Shown: piece by piece, positions 24,465-33,153 of the stretch
Layout of the letters: each line of letters starts with the position of its first letter
Numbering within the stretch: the first letter of the stretch is position 1
Origin: RBG-16-57-11 sp964503145
GTDB lineage: Bacteria; Chloroflexota; Anaerolineae; Anaerolineales; UBA4823
Reading direction: 5' to 3'
Length of the DNA stretch: 64,000 nt
Assembly (NCBI GenBank): GCA_964503145.1
Contig: CAZCYV010000002.1
Location: 372,001 to 436,000, forward strand
Program-made: the position numbers and the translations under genes
Notes under the pieces: model-generated
Told to the model about the DNA's origin: nothing
Databases searched by the model: none
Seen by the model: the letters and a program-made list of their open reading frames with translations, nothing else

Positions 24465-26314
24465 AGGGAGAGGTCCAGGTCTGGATAAAACCGCCAGCCG
24501 CTCATCCCCGACAGCACCCAAATCTCCTGATTGCGGGTGAACTGTAGCTCGCTCAACTCCGGCCCGGATGTGCTCACCCACATCCGGGCGGTGTTTCCTT
24601 CCAGGTGGATGCGTTCCGGCTGATAGCCAGCCGCCAGGGCGGCCTGGACCAGGGCGAGGTGATCAGAAGCCAGAGGCGAGGCCTCGAAAGCCTGGATTCC
24701 TTGCTGCGGATACAGGTCGAGCGTCTGGTTGATCGCTTGCAGGAGCTTTGCTGCGTCGGCAAATTCGGCCCGCCCCAGGCTTTCGCCTGCCGCTGCCAGC
24801 ATCGTCTCCAGGGCCAGGCCTTCCGGTTGCCCCGGTCGGCGCAGGTAATCGGCGACGATGCCTCGCTTGCGCATTTGCTCGCTGTCCATCAGCCAGGCGG
24901 TCAGGAAATGGGCAGAAGGATCGAGCAAAAGCTGATAGCGCCGGGCAGTGTCGTAGAAAGAAATGCTCAGGCGTAAGTCTTCGGCTATCTCCGGGGAGAG
25001 CGGTTGCTCACGCAGAGCGGCCTGGAAGCGCTGCTCTAATTGCGCCAGGCTTAAGCCAAAGTGCTTTTCTAAGGCTGCTTCCACGGCGTCGGATTGCGCC
25101 TGAACAGAAGGAGTTGGCTGCTCCGATTTTTGCGGATGAATGTCGCGATAGAAAGCCGAGAAAGACTGCCATCCCCAGGTGTTGACCATAAACTCGATCA
25201 GGGCTGCGGCTTCCAGATAGCCGATCTCGTGCTGCTCGAAATAAAAATTGTCGATCAGCTTTCGAAGCGGGATATAGCCGCCGACGCCGCAACCCGACTC
25301 GGCGGCCGATGAACGCGCCTCGTCCCAGGCGACGCACCCTGGAGCTGGCGGCAACAGCGCCGCAGCCCGCGGCAGAATCGGCTCGGGTTTGAAATGCCCG
25401 CCGCTCAGGTAAACCGCCAGCCCCTCGACGAATGCAGAGGGCTTGAGTTCCCCTCCAAGGCGGCTATCCAGGATGTGGATGATCTCGTGGTGCAGGATGG
25501 TGGCAACATCTCCGGCCATATAGTTGCGGTCCAGGTAGGACAGGGCGATCTCTTTGCTGGCAAATCCACCATGTCCCAGGACTCGCGGCAGCCAGACGAC
25601 CTGGATCGGCTCAGTGAGCTGCACCCCCATCCGTTTGCTGGCGCGGTTCACCTGCTCATCGAGCATGGTGAGCAGCGTTTGCAGGTCCCGCTCTGCTGGC
25701 GTCTCCGTGATATAGTGCACTGTGCAGCATGGCGTGGATACCGTCGCCCACCTGGCCTGCGACTCGGGCGGGGGGAGCTGGCCGCGGGGCAACAGGATGA
25801 CGGTTTCGCTCCACGATGGGCCGTCGGGCTGGATAGTGACCTGCAGCGTGTATTCGCCAGCCGAGAGCTGTGAGGTGTCCCACGCCCAGATCAGGTTGGC
25901 TTGTATGCGGCCGCCGATGCCGTAGTGGCCGAAGCCCGCCTCAGCGTTCAGGCTGCCCGCTGGATCGATCAACTGGACGCGCGCTGAATGACCCTCCAAA
26001 TTGGCTTGCGGCGGGGCGATGATCTCGAAACTGACCTGATCGCCCACATATAGAGGCCCGTCGGGGTGCAGCCGCAGGCTGAAAGCATTGCTCTCTGGCA
26101 GGACGGTGCTGACGGGAGCAGCAGGGGCCAGCGGGCTGGGGCTGGCGGCTGGAACAGGCGTGTTGGTTGCGGCGGGGGATACGGTTGGCGTTCGAGCGAG
26201 GGGGGCGATCAGGGTTGGGGTAGAGGGAGTGGAAGGAGAAAGATTGCTGGCGACCAGGCTCACCGCCCGGCAGGCGATCAGGAAGAGCGATACGACAGCA
26301 ATCCAGCGACGCAT
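24410..26314 (-). CDS. Lipoprotein with MA-type (HEXXH) metalloprotease domain
   Basis: 634-residue predicted lipoprotein. The signal ends in a lipobox-like LIAC (VVSLFLIAC), followed by a Ser/Thr/Pro/Ala-rich linker (~25-75). An immunoglobulin-like domain (~85-180) precedes a gluzincin-type zinc protease domain with VATILHHEIIHILDSR (HEIIH near residue 276) and EGLAVYLSGGHF supplying the third ligand glutamate about 20 residues later. This matches peptidase MA-like domains. A helical C-terminal region follows. The start at 26314 is chosen because a perfect minus-strand TATAAT (26322-26327) ends 7 nt before the ATG, another leaderless arrangement. Substrate unknown; it acts outside the membrane. 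Confidence 0.85.
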   Translation of the reverse strand: MRRWIAVVSLFLIACRAVSLVASNLSPSTPSTPTLIAPLARTPTVSPAATNTPVPAASPSPLAPAAPVSTVLPESNAFSLRLHPDGPLYVGDQVSFEIIAPPQANLEGHSARVQLIDPAGSLNAEAGFGHYGIGGRIQANLIWAWDTSQLSAGEYTLQVTIQPDGPSWSETVILLPRGQLPPPESQARWATVSTPCCTVHYITETPAERDLQTLLTMLDEQVNRASKRMGVQLTEPIQVVWLPRVLGHGGFASKEIALSYLDRNYMAGDVATILHHEIIHILDSRLGGELKPSAFVEGLAVYLSGGHFKPEPILPRAAALLPPAPGCVAWDEARSSAAESGCGVGGYIPLRKLIDNFYFEQHEIGYLEAAALIEFMVNTWGWQSFSAFYRDIHPQKSEQPTPSVQAQSDAVEAALEKHFGLSLAQLEQRFQAALREQPLSPEIAEDLRLSISFYDTARRYQLLLDPSAHFLTAWLMDSEQMRKRGIVADYLRRPGQPEGLALETMLAAAGESLGRAEFADAAKLLQAINQTLDLYPQQGIQAFEASPLASDHLALVQAALAAGYQPERIHLEGNTARMWVSTSGPELSELQFTRNQEIWVLSGMSGWRFYPDLDLSLYGQLHRTPLSALNGGWQ

Positions 26315-26460
26315 ATTGACAATTATAGCCGCTCCCTTGCGCCTTCGGCAGAACCTGAGCAATCGCTAATCTTGACATGCCAAGCCCTGGTACAATTATT
26401 GTCGTTTGGTCTTAGTATTGTCCATATTTTGGGTTCCTTGATTTTTTCAGGAGGTGTTGG

Positions 26461-27540
26461 ATGCCGCGTATGTTCGTCCCCGGCCCGGTTGATGTCGATC
26501 CAGAGATCGCCGCTGTTCAAACCCGCCCGATGCTGCCGCACCGCAGCAAAGAATTCGAAGCTATCTTTCATCGCGCTTCGGATAAAGCGCGCCAGTTGTT
26601 TTACACCCAATACCGCGTCTTCCTGGTGACAGCTTCGGGCACCGGGTTGCATGAGGCGGCGGTGCGCAATTTCGCCCGTAAAAGCGTGCTCTCGTGCGTC
26701 AATGGCGCCTTTGCCCAGCGCTGGTATGAGGTCGCCGTCTCGAATGGCAAGCAGGTTGACCGCCTGGAGACGCCCTGGGATCAGCCGATCACTCCAGAGT
26801 TAGTTTATCGGGCCTTGAAAGAGAAGCCTTATGAGATTCTGACCGTGGTTCATAACGAAACCTCGACCGGCTTGCAGAACCCGGTGCAGGAGATCGCCGC
26901 AGCGGCGCGCCAGGCCAGTCCGGACACGCTGATCTGTGTGGACGCGGTCTCTTCGCTGGGCGGCGCCAGGATAGAAATGGACGCCTGGGGGCTGGATATG
27001 GTGCTTACCTCCTCGCAGAAGTGTCTGGCGCTGCCGCCCGGCCTGGCGTTGGGGGCGGTTTCGGATCGGGCGATGGCCTACGCTGAAAGCGTGCCCGAGC
27101 GCGGCTGGTACTTCGACCTGGTGCGCATGGAGAAGCATCGCTTGAAAGACTCCACCCCCGCCACCCCGGCCCTGGCGCTGATCTATGCCCTGGACGCCCA
27201 ATTGGATCGCATCCTGGCCGAGGGGCTGGAGGCGCGCTTTGCCCGCCATGAGGCAATGGCGCGGCGGGTGCAGGCCTGGGCGGTCGAGCGAGGTTTGCCG
27301 CTGTACGCGCCGGAGGGTTATCGCTCTAAAACCGTGACTACCGTGTGCAACGAGATGAACCTGGACATCTCGAACTTGAACAGTTTCCTGCTTCAGCGCG
27401 GCATGCGCATTGCTAATGGATACGGCGCGCTCAAGAGCAAGACTTTCCGCATTGCGCATATGGGCGAGATCAACCTGGCGGACATCGAGGAGTTGCTCCA
27501 GGCAATCGACGAATATCTGGCTGGCAACCGGCCGGCTTGA
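26461..27540 (+). CDS. Class V PLP aminotransferase (serine/alanine-glyoxylate type)
   Basis: 359-residue fold-type I PLP enzyme. The start MPRMFVPGPVDVDPEI has the family's PGP substrate loop, TASGTGLHEAAVRN binds the PLP phosphate, the cofactor Asp is in CVDAVSSLGG, and the Schiff-base Lys187 is in TSSQKCLALPPG. Length and motifs fit serine-pyruvate, alanine-glyoxylate or serine-aspartate aminotransferases; a phosphoserine role cannot be excluded. SD AGGAGG lies 6 nt before the ATG. An extended -10 (TGG-TACAAT, 26391-26396) is upstream, with TTGACA at 26372 too close for a standard -35. It overlaps the methyltransferase gene by 4 bp. Confidence 0.9.
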   Translation: MPRMFVPGPVDVDPEIAAVQTRPMLPHRSKEFEAIFHRASDKARQLFYTQYRVFLVTASGTGLHEAAVRNFARKSVLSCVNGAFAQRWYEVAVSNGKQVDRLETPWDQPITPELVYRALKEKPYEILTVVHNETSTGLQNPVQEIAAAARQASPDTLICVDAVSSLGGARIEMDAWGLDMVLTSSQKCLALPPGLALGAVSDRAMAYAESVPERGWYFDLVRMEKHRLKDSTPATPALALIYALDAQLDRILAEGLEARFARHEAMARRVQAWAVERGLPLYAPEGYRSKTVTTVCNEMNLDISNLNSFLLQRGMRIANGYGALKSKTFRIAHMGEINLADIEELLQAIDEYLAGNRPA

Positions 27541-28802
27541 TCGAGGCGAAATTGACCGAGGCGATAGTTCATCTGACCGGTCACGCCTATGGCGGCGAAG
27601 CGTTCGGCCGTCTGCAGGACGGGCGGATAGTGTTCACGCCGTTTGCGTTGCCCGGTGAGATGGTTCGCGTTCGCCTGGTGGAAGAAAAGCGCGGCTTTGC
27701 GCGCGCTCAACTGGTGGAAGTGATGCAGGCCGCGCCAGAGCGCGTTCAGCCGCGCTGCGCCCACTTTGGCGTTTGTGGCGGCTGCCATTATCAGCACATG
27801 CCATACCCGATGCAACTGGCAGCAAAGTCGGCGATCCTGCGTGAGCAACTCCAACGCATCGGTGGCATTGCTGACCCTGCTATGGGCGAGATCGTGGCCT
27901 CGCCGCAGCCGTTCAACTACCGCAACCATGTGCAGTTTCACCTGACGGAAGATGGAAAGCTGGGTTATCACATGGCGCGTTCGGATCAGGTGCTGGCGAT
28001 TCAGGAATGTCATCTGCCGGAGCCGCTGCTGAACCGGGTCTGGCCGTTGTTCGATTTCGAAGCCATGCCGGAGATCGAGCGCCTGAGCTTACGCCTGGGG
28101 GCAGGAAATGATGTGCAGTTGGCGCTGGTGAGCGACGACCCGCAGCCGCCGGAGCTTCGGATCGAAGACCTGCCCATTTCCGTCGTCCATCTCAGTCAGG
28201 AGGACGCGCTGGTGCTGGCGGGCAGCCCTGAGGTGGTGATCGAGGTGTTAGGGCGGCCTTTTGTCGTCTCGGCAGGCTCTTTTTTTCAGGTCAACACCCC
28301 TATGGCGGGCGAGTTGGTCAGACATGTCATGACTTTACTTGAGCGGTACAATGCGCTTGGCCAGGACAAGACGCTGATCGATGTCTATTGCGGCGTGGGG
28401 CTGTTCAGCGCTTTCATCGCCCCACGGGTTGGTCATTTGATCGGGATTGAAGCCTCGTCCAGTGCTGCACAGGACTTCGTCCGTAATCTGGACGAATTCG
28501 ACCACGTCGCGTTGTACGAGGCCCCTGCCGAAGTGGTCTTGCCCGATGTGGAGCAGCAGCCCTCAACCGTGTTGGTAGATCCACCGCGCGAAGGTCTCGA
28601 TCGGCGCGCCATGGACGGTCTGATCCGTTTGTCTCCGCCGTTGCTGGTGTACGTCTCTTGCGATGCGGCGACGCTGGCGCGGGATGCAAAGCGGCTGGTC
28701 GCTGTGGGGTATCATCTGGAGCAGGTCACGCCGTTCGACCTCTTCCCGCAGACCTATCACATCGAAAGCGTCAGTTGTTGGACACGCCCGCATGAGGGAT
28801 GA
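27537..28802 (+). CDS. 23S rRNA (uracil-5-)-methyltransferase, RumA/RlmCD-like
   Basis: 421-residue SAM-dependent RNA methyltransferase of the TrmA/RumA family. A TRAM-type OB domain (~5-65) is followed by the [4Fe-4S] motif with Cys74, Cys80 and Cys83 (CAHFGVCGGC). The central and Rossmann domains contain SFFQVNTPMAGELV, VYCGVGLFSAF and VDPPREGLDRRAM. The catalytic cysteine is in VSCDAATLARDAKRL near residue 374; the family usually has SCDP or SCNP, here SCDA. The start is a TTG at 27537 overlapping the aminotransferase stop; no earlier in-frame ATG fits, so coupled translation is likely. Target uridine (747 or 1939 in E. coli numbering) is not decidable. Confidence 0.92.
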   Translation: MIEAKLTEAIVHLTGHAYGGEAFGRLQDGRIVFTPFALPGEMVRVRLVEEKRGFARAQLVEVMQAAPERVQPRCAHFGVCGGCHYQHMPYPMQLAAKSAILREQLQRIGGIADPAMGEIVASPQPFNYRNHVQFHLTEDGKLGYHMARSDQVLAIQECHLPEPLLNRVWPLFDFEAMPEIERLSLRLGAGNDVQLALVSDDPQPPELRIEDLPISVVHLSQEDALVLAGSPEVVIEVLGRPFVVSAGSFFQVNTPMAGELVRHVMTLLERYNALGQDKTLIDVYCGVGLFSAFIAPRVGHLIGIEASSSAAQDFVRNLDEFDHVALYEAPAEVVLPDVEQQPSTVLVDPPREGLDRRAMDGLIRLSPPLLVYVSCDAATLARDAKRLVAVGYHLEQVTPFDLFPQTYHIESVSCWTRPHEG

Positions 28803-28819
28803 GGTGCAGATTTCCCTCC

Positions 28820-28847
28820 TTGACAAGATTAAAACTCGCGCTAAACT
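28820..28847 (+). promoter_or_regulatory. Sigma-70-type promoter of ssb
   Basis: TTGACA (28820-28825) and TAAACT (28842-28847), 16-bp spacer, 58 bp before the ssb start. Confidence 0.75.
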
Positions 28848-28905
28848 GTAACTGTAGTGCCCGGATCATCGAACGCCTGCAATGTTCTCAGCAAAGGAGC
28901 GAATA

Positions 28906-29292
28906 ATGGCAAACCTCAATCGTGTACAATTGATCGGTCGCCTGGGCAGAGACCCTGAGACGCGCTTCACCCCCAAAGGCAGCAAGATCTGCCAGTTCAG
29001 CATTGCCGTAGATCGCAAGTGGCGCGGGCCAGATGGCGAGGCCAGGGAGCGCACCGACTGGTTCAACGTGGAAGCCTGGGGGCGGCTGGGCGAGATTTGC
29101 CAGGAATACCTGAGCAAGGGACGCCTGGTTTACATCGAAGGCCGGCTGCAGACCGACACGTATGAGAAAGAAGGCGAAAAACGCTACATCACCAAGGTCG
29201 TCGCTTCGACGATGCAGATGCTGGATCGCAAGCCTGAGGAAGAAGAGCCGTTGCCCCCAGCGCCGGAGGAGGACGAATTCCCTTTTGAGTGA
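28906..29292 (+). CDS. ssb: Single-stranded DNA-binding protein
   Basis: 128-residue SSB. The OB fold (1-105) is clear from MANLNRVQLIGRLGRDPE, FSIAVDRKW, TDWFNVEAWGRLGE and VYIEGRLQTD. A short acidic tail follows. The start at 28906 has SD AAAGGAG 7 nt upstream; the earlier ATG at 28882 adds a non-homologous stretch. The tail ends DEFPFE: the usual C-terminal tip DDDIPF has an extra glutamate after the final phenylalanine, which is unusual because partner proteins bind the terminal Phe carboxylate. The linker between OB fold and tip is very short. It has its own promoter and a shared terminator downstream. Confidence 0.97.
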   Translation: MANLNRVQLIGRLGRDPETRFTPKGSKICQFSIAVDRKWRGPDGEARERTDWFNVEAWGRLGEICQEYLSKGRLVYIEGRLQTDTYEKEGEKRYITKVVASTMQMLDRKPEEEEPLPPAPEEDEFPFE

Positions 29293-29321
29293 TCCGGCCT
29301 GCGTCAGGCAGGCAGGCCGGA
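29293..29321. terminator. Bidirectional hairpin between ssb and the DhaL-like gene
   Basis: Perfect 10-bp stem TCCGGCCTGC (29293-29302) with GCAGGCCGGA (29312-29321) and a 9-nt loop. It begins at the ssb stop and covers the stop of the opposing gene (29304), so it serves both convergent transcripts. Confidence 0.7.
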
Positions 29322-29984
29322 AGCCGTTTCCTGCATGGCCTTCAGCAGCGCCTGAATCGCCAGCTTGCCGGATGCGTAGCGGTGCGGTGTTTTGCTTAGC
29401 GGGCTGACCGAGGCCGCCGCGTCTGCCAGCACTTCGAGGCGGCTGGCGTTGCGTTGCTTGGCCTGCACATAGGCCATTCCAAATTCGAACAGCGCTCCCA
29501 TATCCAGCGGGCTGTCCTGTGGGGCTTGCCCGCCTTCGATTTGTCCCCAGCCTGCCAGCCCATTCATCAAGGCTTTGAGCACGTTTCCCGAGCGTCCCGA
29601 TTGTCCCTCTGGCTGCTCTGGCGACGCCTGTTCTCGATCCTTGGATAGCGCCCCGTGCACATAGCTCAGCAAATCCTCCAGGGATACCTGGTAACGCTGG
29701 AACTGCCGCGCCATCTGTTCCAGGCCGCGGGCATATACCTGAGCCGAGCCGTTATCCACCTGCGCCGCCAGCAGCCGGGCGGCGTATTCCATTGCCTCAG
29801 CGATCTCTGCGCCGCGCTTCTCTTCGGCCGCGCGCGCGGCAATTTCGAACACCTGCACCATATGATCGCCGTGATTCCCGTTCACCAGATCAGCCTGGTT
29901 AAACGCCTGGCGGTTTTGGCGCAACGCCTCGCCCACCGCCCTGAAGATCGCGGCCAGCTTTGCGGGTGTAGAATGCAGTGTCAT
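29304..29984 (-). CDS. DhaL/DAK2-like domain protein with altered metal-binding motif
   Basis: 226-residue, mostly helical soluble protein. The pattern NQADLVNGNHGDHMVQVFE (~29-47) lines up with the DhaL motif LD..GDGDHG..M; DNGSAQVYARGL (~77-88) with the GNSG element; and KTPHRYASGKLAIQALLKA near the C-terminus with the GRASYLGERS region. In true dihydroxyacetone kinase subunits, aspartates of this motif bind two Mg ions and ADP. Here most are Asn, His or Gly, so nucleotide binding is doubtful. A charged low-complexity linker lies at ~118-135. It is 12 bp downstream of pepF, so likely co-transcribed. Assignment is by motif order only; a novel helical family is the alternative. Confidence 0.55.
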   Translation of the reverse strand: MTLHSTPAKLAAIFRAVGEALRQNRQAFNQADLVNGNHGDHMVQVFEIAARAAEEKRGAEIAEAMEYAARLLAAQVDNGSAQVYARGLEQMARQFQRYQVSLEDLLSYVHGALSKDREQASPEQPEGQSGRSGNVLKALMNGLAGWGQIEGGQAPQDSPLDMGALFEFGMAYVQAKQRNASRLEVLADAAASVSPLSKTPHRYASGKLAIQALLKAMQETASGLPA

Positions 29985-29996
29985 GACAGATTGCGC

Positions 29997-31772
29997 CTAT
30001 AGGGTTGGCAACGCTTCGAGTTGCTCGACCATACGCAAGATGACATCGAAGCCGCCCTGCCAGAACGCCGCGCTGTGGATGTCGATCCCGGCATCGGCCA
30101 GGATTTTGGTCGGCGCTTCCGAGCCGCCCGCAGCCAGAATTTTGAGATAGCGTGGTTTGAAGGCTTCGCCTTCAGCCTTGTACTGCTGGTAGAGCGAAAG
30201 CACCAGCAACTGTCCAAAGGCATAGGCGTACACGTAGAACGGCACCTGGTAGATGTGCGGAATGGACACCCATTCCCAGCGAAACTCATTGCTGACCTCT
30301 ACTGCGTCGCCGAACTGCCTTTCCAGGTTCTTGAAGTAGGCCGCAGAAAGCTCATCCACCGAGGCGCCCTGTTGCACCATCTCGTGCGCCTGGCGCTCGA
30401 ACAGAGCAAAGAACGCCTGACGCAGGATGGTGGCGTAAGCGTCGTCCACCTGGCGGAAGAGCAGGTCGCGGCGCACCGTTTCGTCCGTCTCTTGCTGCAG
30501 CAAGCGGTCGATCAACATCATCTCGCCGAAAGTGGAAGCCGTCTCTGCCAGCGGCAGGCTGGATCGTTGGGTGAACAGGCTGTGATCCGCAGCCAGCATG
30601 GAGTGAATCGCATGGCCCAATTCGTGCGCCATCGTCGCCACATCGTCCGGCCGACCCTGGTAGTTCACCAACACCCAGGGCGTCAGATCTGGCGTGGCGG
30701 TGGCGCAGAACGCCCCGCTGCGCTTACCCTTGCGCACTTCGCTGTCCAGGTGCTGTTCATCGAAGACCCGGCGCGCCAGTTGCGCCAGCTTGGGTTCGAA
30801 CTGGTGGAAAGATTCCAAAACGGCCTCAGCAGCCGCGCCGAAATCGTAGCGGGTTTCGGATTTAGCGATCGGCGCATAGACGTCATAGCGGCGCAGCCGC
30901 TCCATGCCTAACAGGCGCGCCTTCAGGCGGAAATATCTCTGAAAGATAGGCGCGTTGCGCTCACAAACCTCCAGAAGGATGTCCACAACATCATCGGGGA
31001 TGTCGTTGACCAGGTTGCGGGCGGCGATTGGACTGGCAAAATGGCGCAGTTCCACCTGCTCATTGCGCCAATCGCGCACCAGCGTCTGGTAGATCAGGCC
31101 CAGCACCGGCCCATCCTGCCCATAGACGCGATAAATCTCCTGGTAGGCTTTGGCGCGCAATTCGGGATCGTAGCCGCGGGCATAGACCATGATCTCGCCG
31201 CGGGTCAGCTCTTTCTCCTCGCCGTCCACTGTCAGGTGGAAGACGTAGCGGTTGGTGATCGCGTCGTATAAATTGTGCAGAGCGTTGACCCCGGTGATGT
31301 TCTTGATATTGACGATCTTTTCTTCTGGCTCGGTCAGGGTGTGCGGCTTGAAATGGCGCATTTCCTCCAGGTAATAGCGGTAGTCGCCCGACGCAGCCAT
31401 CAGACGCTGGGCGTTGTTCTCATCGAGTTCTTTCCACCACAGGCTGAAGAACAGGGTGCGATTTTCCACCACCGCCATCAGTTGCTGCACCTGCGCCAGA
31501 AAAGTCTGGGCGCTCTGATCCTGGGTATCGGCGGCGAAGCTCAGGGCGGCAAAATGGTAGATGCGATACGCCAGATGGCTGATCTTTTCGAGTTGACGGA
31601 TCAGGTCCAGGAAGCGCTCTGCAGGCAACTCCGGGGTCAGTTCGGCGCGGCGCGTCTCGAAGCTCGCCACGCCCTCTTCCAATTCAGCGAAAGCGGCCTG
31701 CATCTCAGGGCTGTCCTGCGCGGGGAACAGGTCTTTAAGGCTCCAGCGGGATTGGGTGTAAGTTTGCGTCAT
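29997..31772 (-). CDS. pepF: Oligoendopeptidase F (M3B metallopeptidase)
   Basis: 591-residue cytosolic zinc peptidase that degrades peptides of roughly 7-17 residues. The zinc motif MAHELGHAIHSML sits near residue 385, and the third ligand region SLPLAETASTFGEM follows about 27 residues later, as in the M3 family. The N-terminal helical domain is complete and length is typical (about 590-605). The start at 31772 (MTQTYTQSRW) has AAGGAAA 4-9 nt upstream; the frame is open to 31826 but that adds an unrelated segment. It follows the YchF-like gene by 19 bp and precedes the DhaL-like gene by 12 bp, forming a three-gene minus-strand unit. Confidence 0.95.
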   Translation of the reverse strand: MTQTYTQSRWSLKDLFPAQDSPEMQAAFAELEEGVASFETRRAELTPELPAERFLDLIRQLEKISHLAYRIYHFAALSFAADTQDQSAQTFLAQVQQLMAVVENRTLFFSLWWKELDENNAQRLMAASGDYRYYLEEMRHFKPHTLTEPEEKIVNIKNITGVNALHNLYDAITNRYVFHLTVDGEEKELTRGEIMVYARGYDPELRAKAYQEIYRVYGQDGPVLGLIYQTLVRDWRNEQVELRHFASPIAARNLVNDIPDDVVDILLEVCERNAPIFQRYFRLKARLLGMERLRRYDVYAPIAKSETRYDFGAAAEAVLESFHQFEPKLAQLARRVFDEQHLDSEVRKGKRSGAFCATATPDLTPWVLVNYQGRPDDVATMAHELGHAIHSMLAADHSLFTQRSSLPLAETASTFGEMMLIDRLLQQETDETVRRDLLFRQVDDAYATILRQAFFALFERQAHEMVQQGASVDELSAAYFKNLERQFGDAVEVSNEFRWEWVSIPHIYQVPFYVYAYAFGQLLVLSLYQQYKAEGEAFKPRYLKILAAGGSEAPTKILADAGIDIHSAAFWQGGFDVILRMVEQLEALPTL

Positions 31773-31791
31773 CGTATTTCCTTGTAGAACG

Positions 31792-32889
31792 TTACAGACT
31801 AAACCGAATGTGCATGATCTCACCATCCTGGACGGCGTAGTCTTTGCCTTCCAGGCGCAGGCGACCGCGGGAGCGCGCCTCGCTCAGTCCACCGAGGGAG
31901 ACTAACTCGCCGTAATGGATTACTTCAGCGCGAATGAACCCCTTTTGCAAGTCGGAGTGGATCGTCCCTGCTGCTTCTACGGCGCTGGCGCCTCGGCGAA
32001 CCGTCCAGGCGCGCACTTCATCTTCGCCGACGGTGAAGAAGGACTGCAAGCCCAGCAGATCATAGGAAGCGCTGATCACCCGTTGCAGGCCGAGTTCCTG
32101 GATGCCAAATTCCTCCATGAACATTTGCGCTTCGTCGGCGGGCAACTGCGCCAGCTCCATCTCTAGCTTACCCTGCAGTGGAACGACCATGCTGCGCTTC
32201 GAAGAATATTCGATGATCGGGGCTGGCTGTCCATCCGCCAGGTTCAGCACGATCAACACCGGTTTTCGGGTGAGCAGGCCAAACCCGGCTAGCGCCTTTT
32301 CTTCTTCTGCGGTGAGCTCAATGTCGCGCAGCGGGGTATCGGCAGACAGGGCCGCGTGCAGACGCTCGAACAGAGCCATCTCGCGCTCGATTTGGCCCTT
32401 GTCCCTGCCGCCGCCTTTCTTGCGCTCCTCCGCCAGGCGCTCCAGTTTACGCTCGACGCTGATCAGATCGTTCAGGGCCAGCTCGCCGTCCAGCATGGCG
32501 ATGTCACGCCGCGGATCGACGCTCCCAGCCGGGTGCGGCACGCTGGCATTCTCGAAACAACGCACCACATGCACAAAGCCATCCATCTGACTGAGCTGGT
32601 TGAGCAGCGGGCCGGAGAGGCCGCCCCTGCCATTGCCGTTCCCATTGCCATTCGCCCCATGACCGCCTTCCAGGCCGGCGATGTCGGCGTAGGTGACTTT
32701 GGCATAGGTGGTTTTGCGTGGGCGGAACATCTGCGATAGCCGCTCCACGCGCTCGTCGGGCACATCCACTACCGCAGTGCGCACCTCGAATCGCCCACCG
32801 CTCACCGTAGCAGGCTGGTCCCCGCGGGTCAGGGCGTTGAAGATCGTGGTTTTTCCCGATTGGGGTAAGCCGATAATTCCTAATCGCAT
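31792..32889 (-). CDS. YchF/Obg-type GTPase-like protein with Gly-Asn linker
   Basis: 365-residue P-loop NTPase of the OLA1/YchF kind. G1 is GLPQSGKTTIFNAL (residues ~6-19), G3 is DIAGLEGG, and the G4 position reads NLAD rather than NKxD, in line with the ATP-tolerant YchF clade. A coiled-coil region (~130-180) and a C-terminal TGS/DUF933-like domain (~280-365) follow. Directly after G3 there is a low-complexity insert GHGANGNGNGNGRGG where YchF normally has VKGASKGEGLGN, so the switch-II region is remodelled. Typical YchF binds ribosomes and hydrolyses ATP; the present branch may differ. It leads a minus-strand unit with pepF and the DhaL-like gene. Confidence 0.85.
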   Translation of the reverse strand: MRLGIIGLPQSGKTTIFNALTRGDQPATVSGGRFEVRTAVVDVPDERVERLSQMFRPRKTTYAKVTYADIAGLEGGHGANGNGNGNGRGGLSGPLLNQLSQMDGFVHVVRCFENASVPHPAGSVDPRRDIAMLDGELALNDLISVERKLERLAEERKKGGGRDKGQIEREMALFERLHAALSADTPLRDIELTAEEEKALAGFGLLTRKPVLIVLNLADGQPAPIIEYSSKRSMVVPLQGKLEMELAQLPADEAQMFMEEFGIQELGLQRVISASYDLLGLQSFFTVGEDEVRAWTVRRGASAVEAAGTIHSDLQKGFIRAEVIHYGELVSLGGLSEARSRGRLRLEGKDYAVQDGEIMHIRFSL

Positions 32890-32993
32890 CTTTTCTTACT
32901 TCGCTTCCGTAGAGAAATGAGCATCCAAAGTTGGAGGCTTCCCACTTTCGGGAAGCCCCAAGACGGTAATTATACCCGAATTTGGCGGCATAT
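32890..32993 (-). other. Upstream region of the YchF-like gene: hairpin and P-loop-like peptide frame
   Basis: On the minus strand an ATG (32991-32993) opens a 32-codon frame ending with TAA at 32896-32898, 6 bp before the GTPase start. It would encode MPPNSGIITVLGLPESGK followed by PPTLDAHF; the part GLPESGK mirrors GLPQSGK at the start of the GTPase. The same bases form an 8-bp hairpin, GGCTTCCC (32936-32943) with GGGAAGCC (32950-32957). A minus-strand TATAAT (32969-32974) lies inside the frame, so the transcript may instead start with the hairpin at its 5' end. I see no strong SD for the peptide. Confidence 0.4.
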
Positions 32994-33153
32994 GAATGAC
33001 TCGAGCGCGCAAAACTGCTCGCCGACGCCTGGATGTAACCTTTGAGGGCGTTTTGTATCTAAAAATTGAAAGCAAATCTGATCGGAATATCTTCACGTAA
33101 TTAATCTATGAGCATCTCGCTCGAAGATTACGATCTATAAGGAGGAACATCTC

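Noticed and set aside
26372..26396. TTGACA/TACAAT as a standard sigma-70 promoter for the aminotransferase
   Set aside because: The spacer is only 13 bp; the extended -10 (TGG-TACAAT) is a better explanation.
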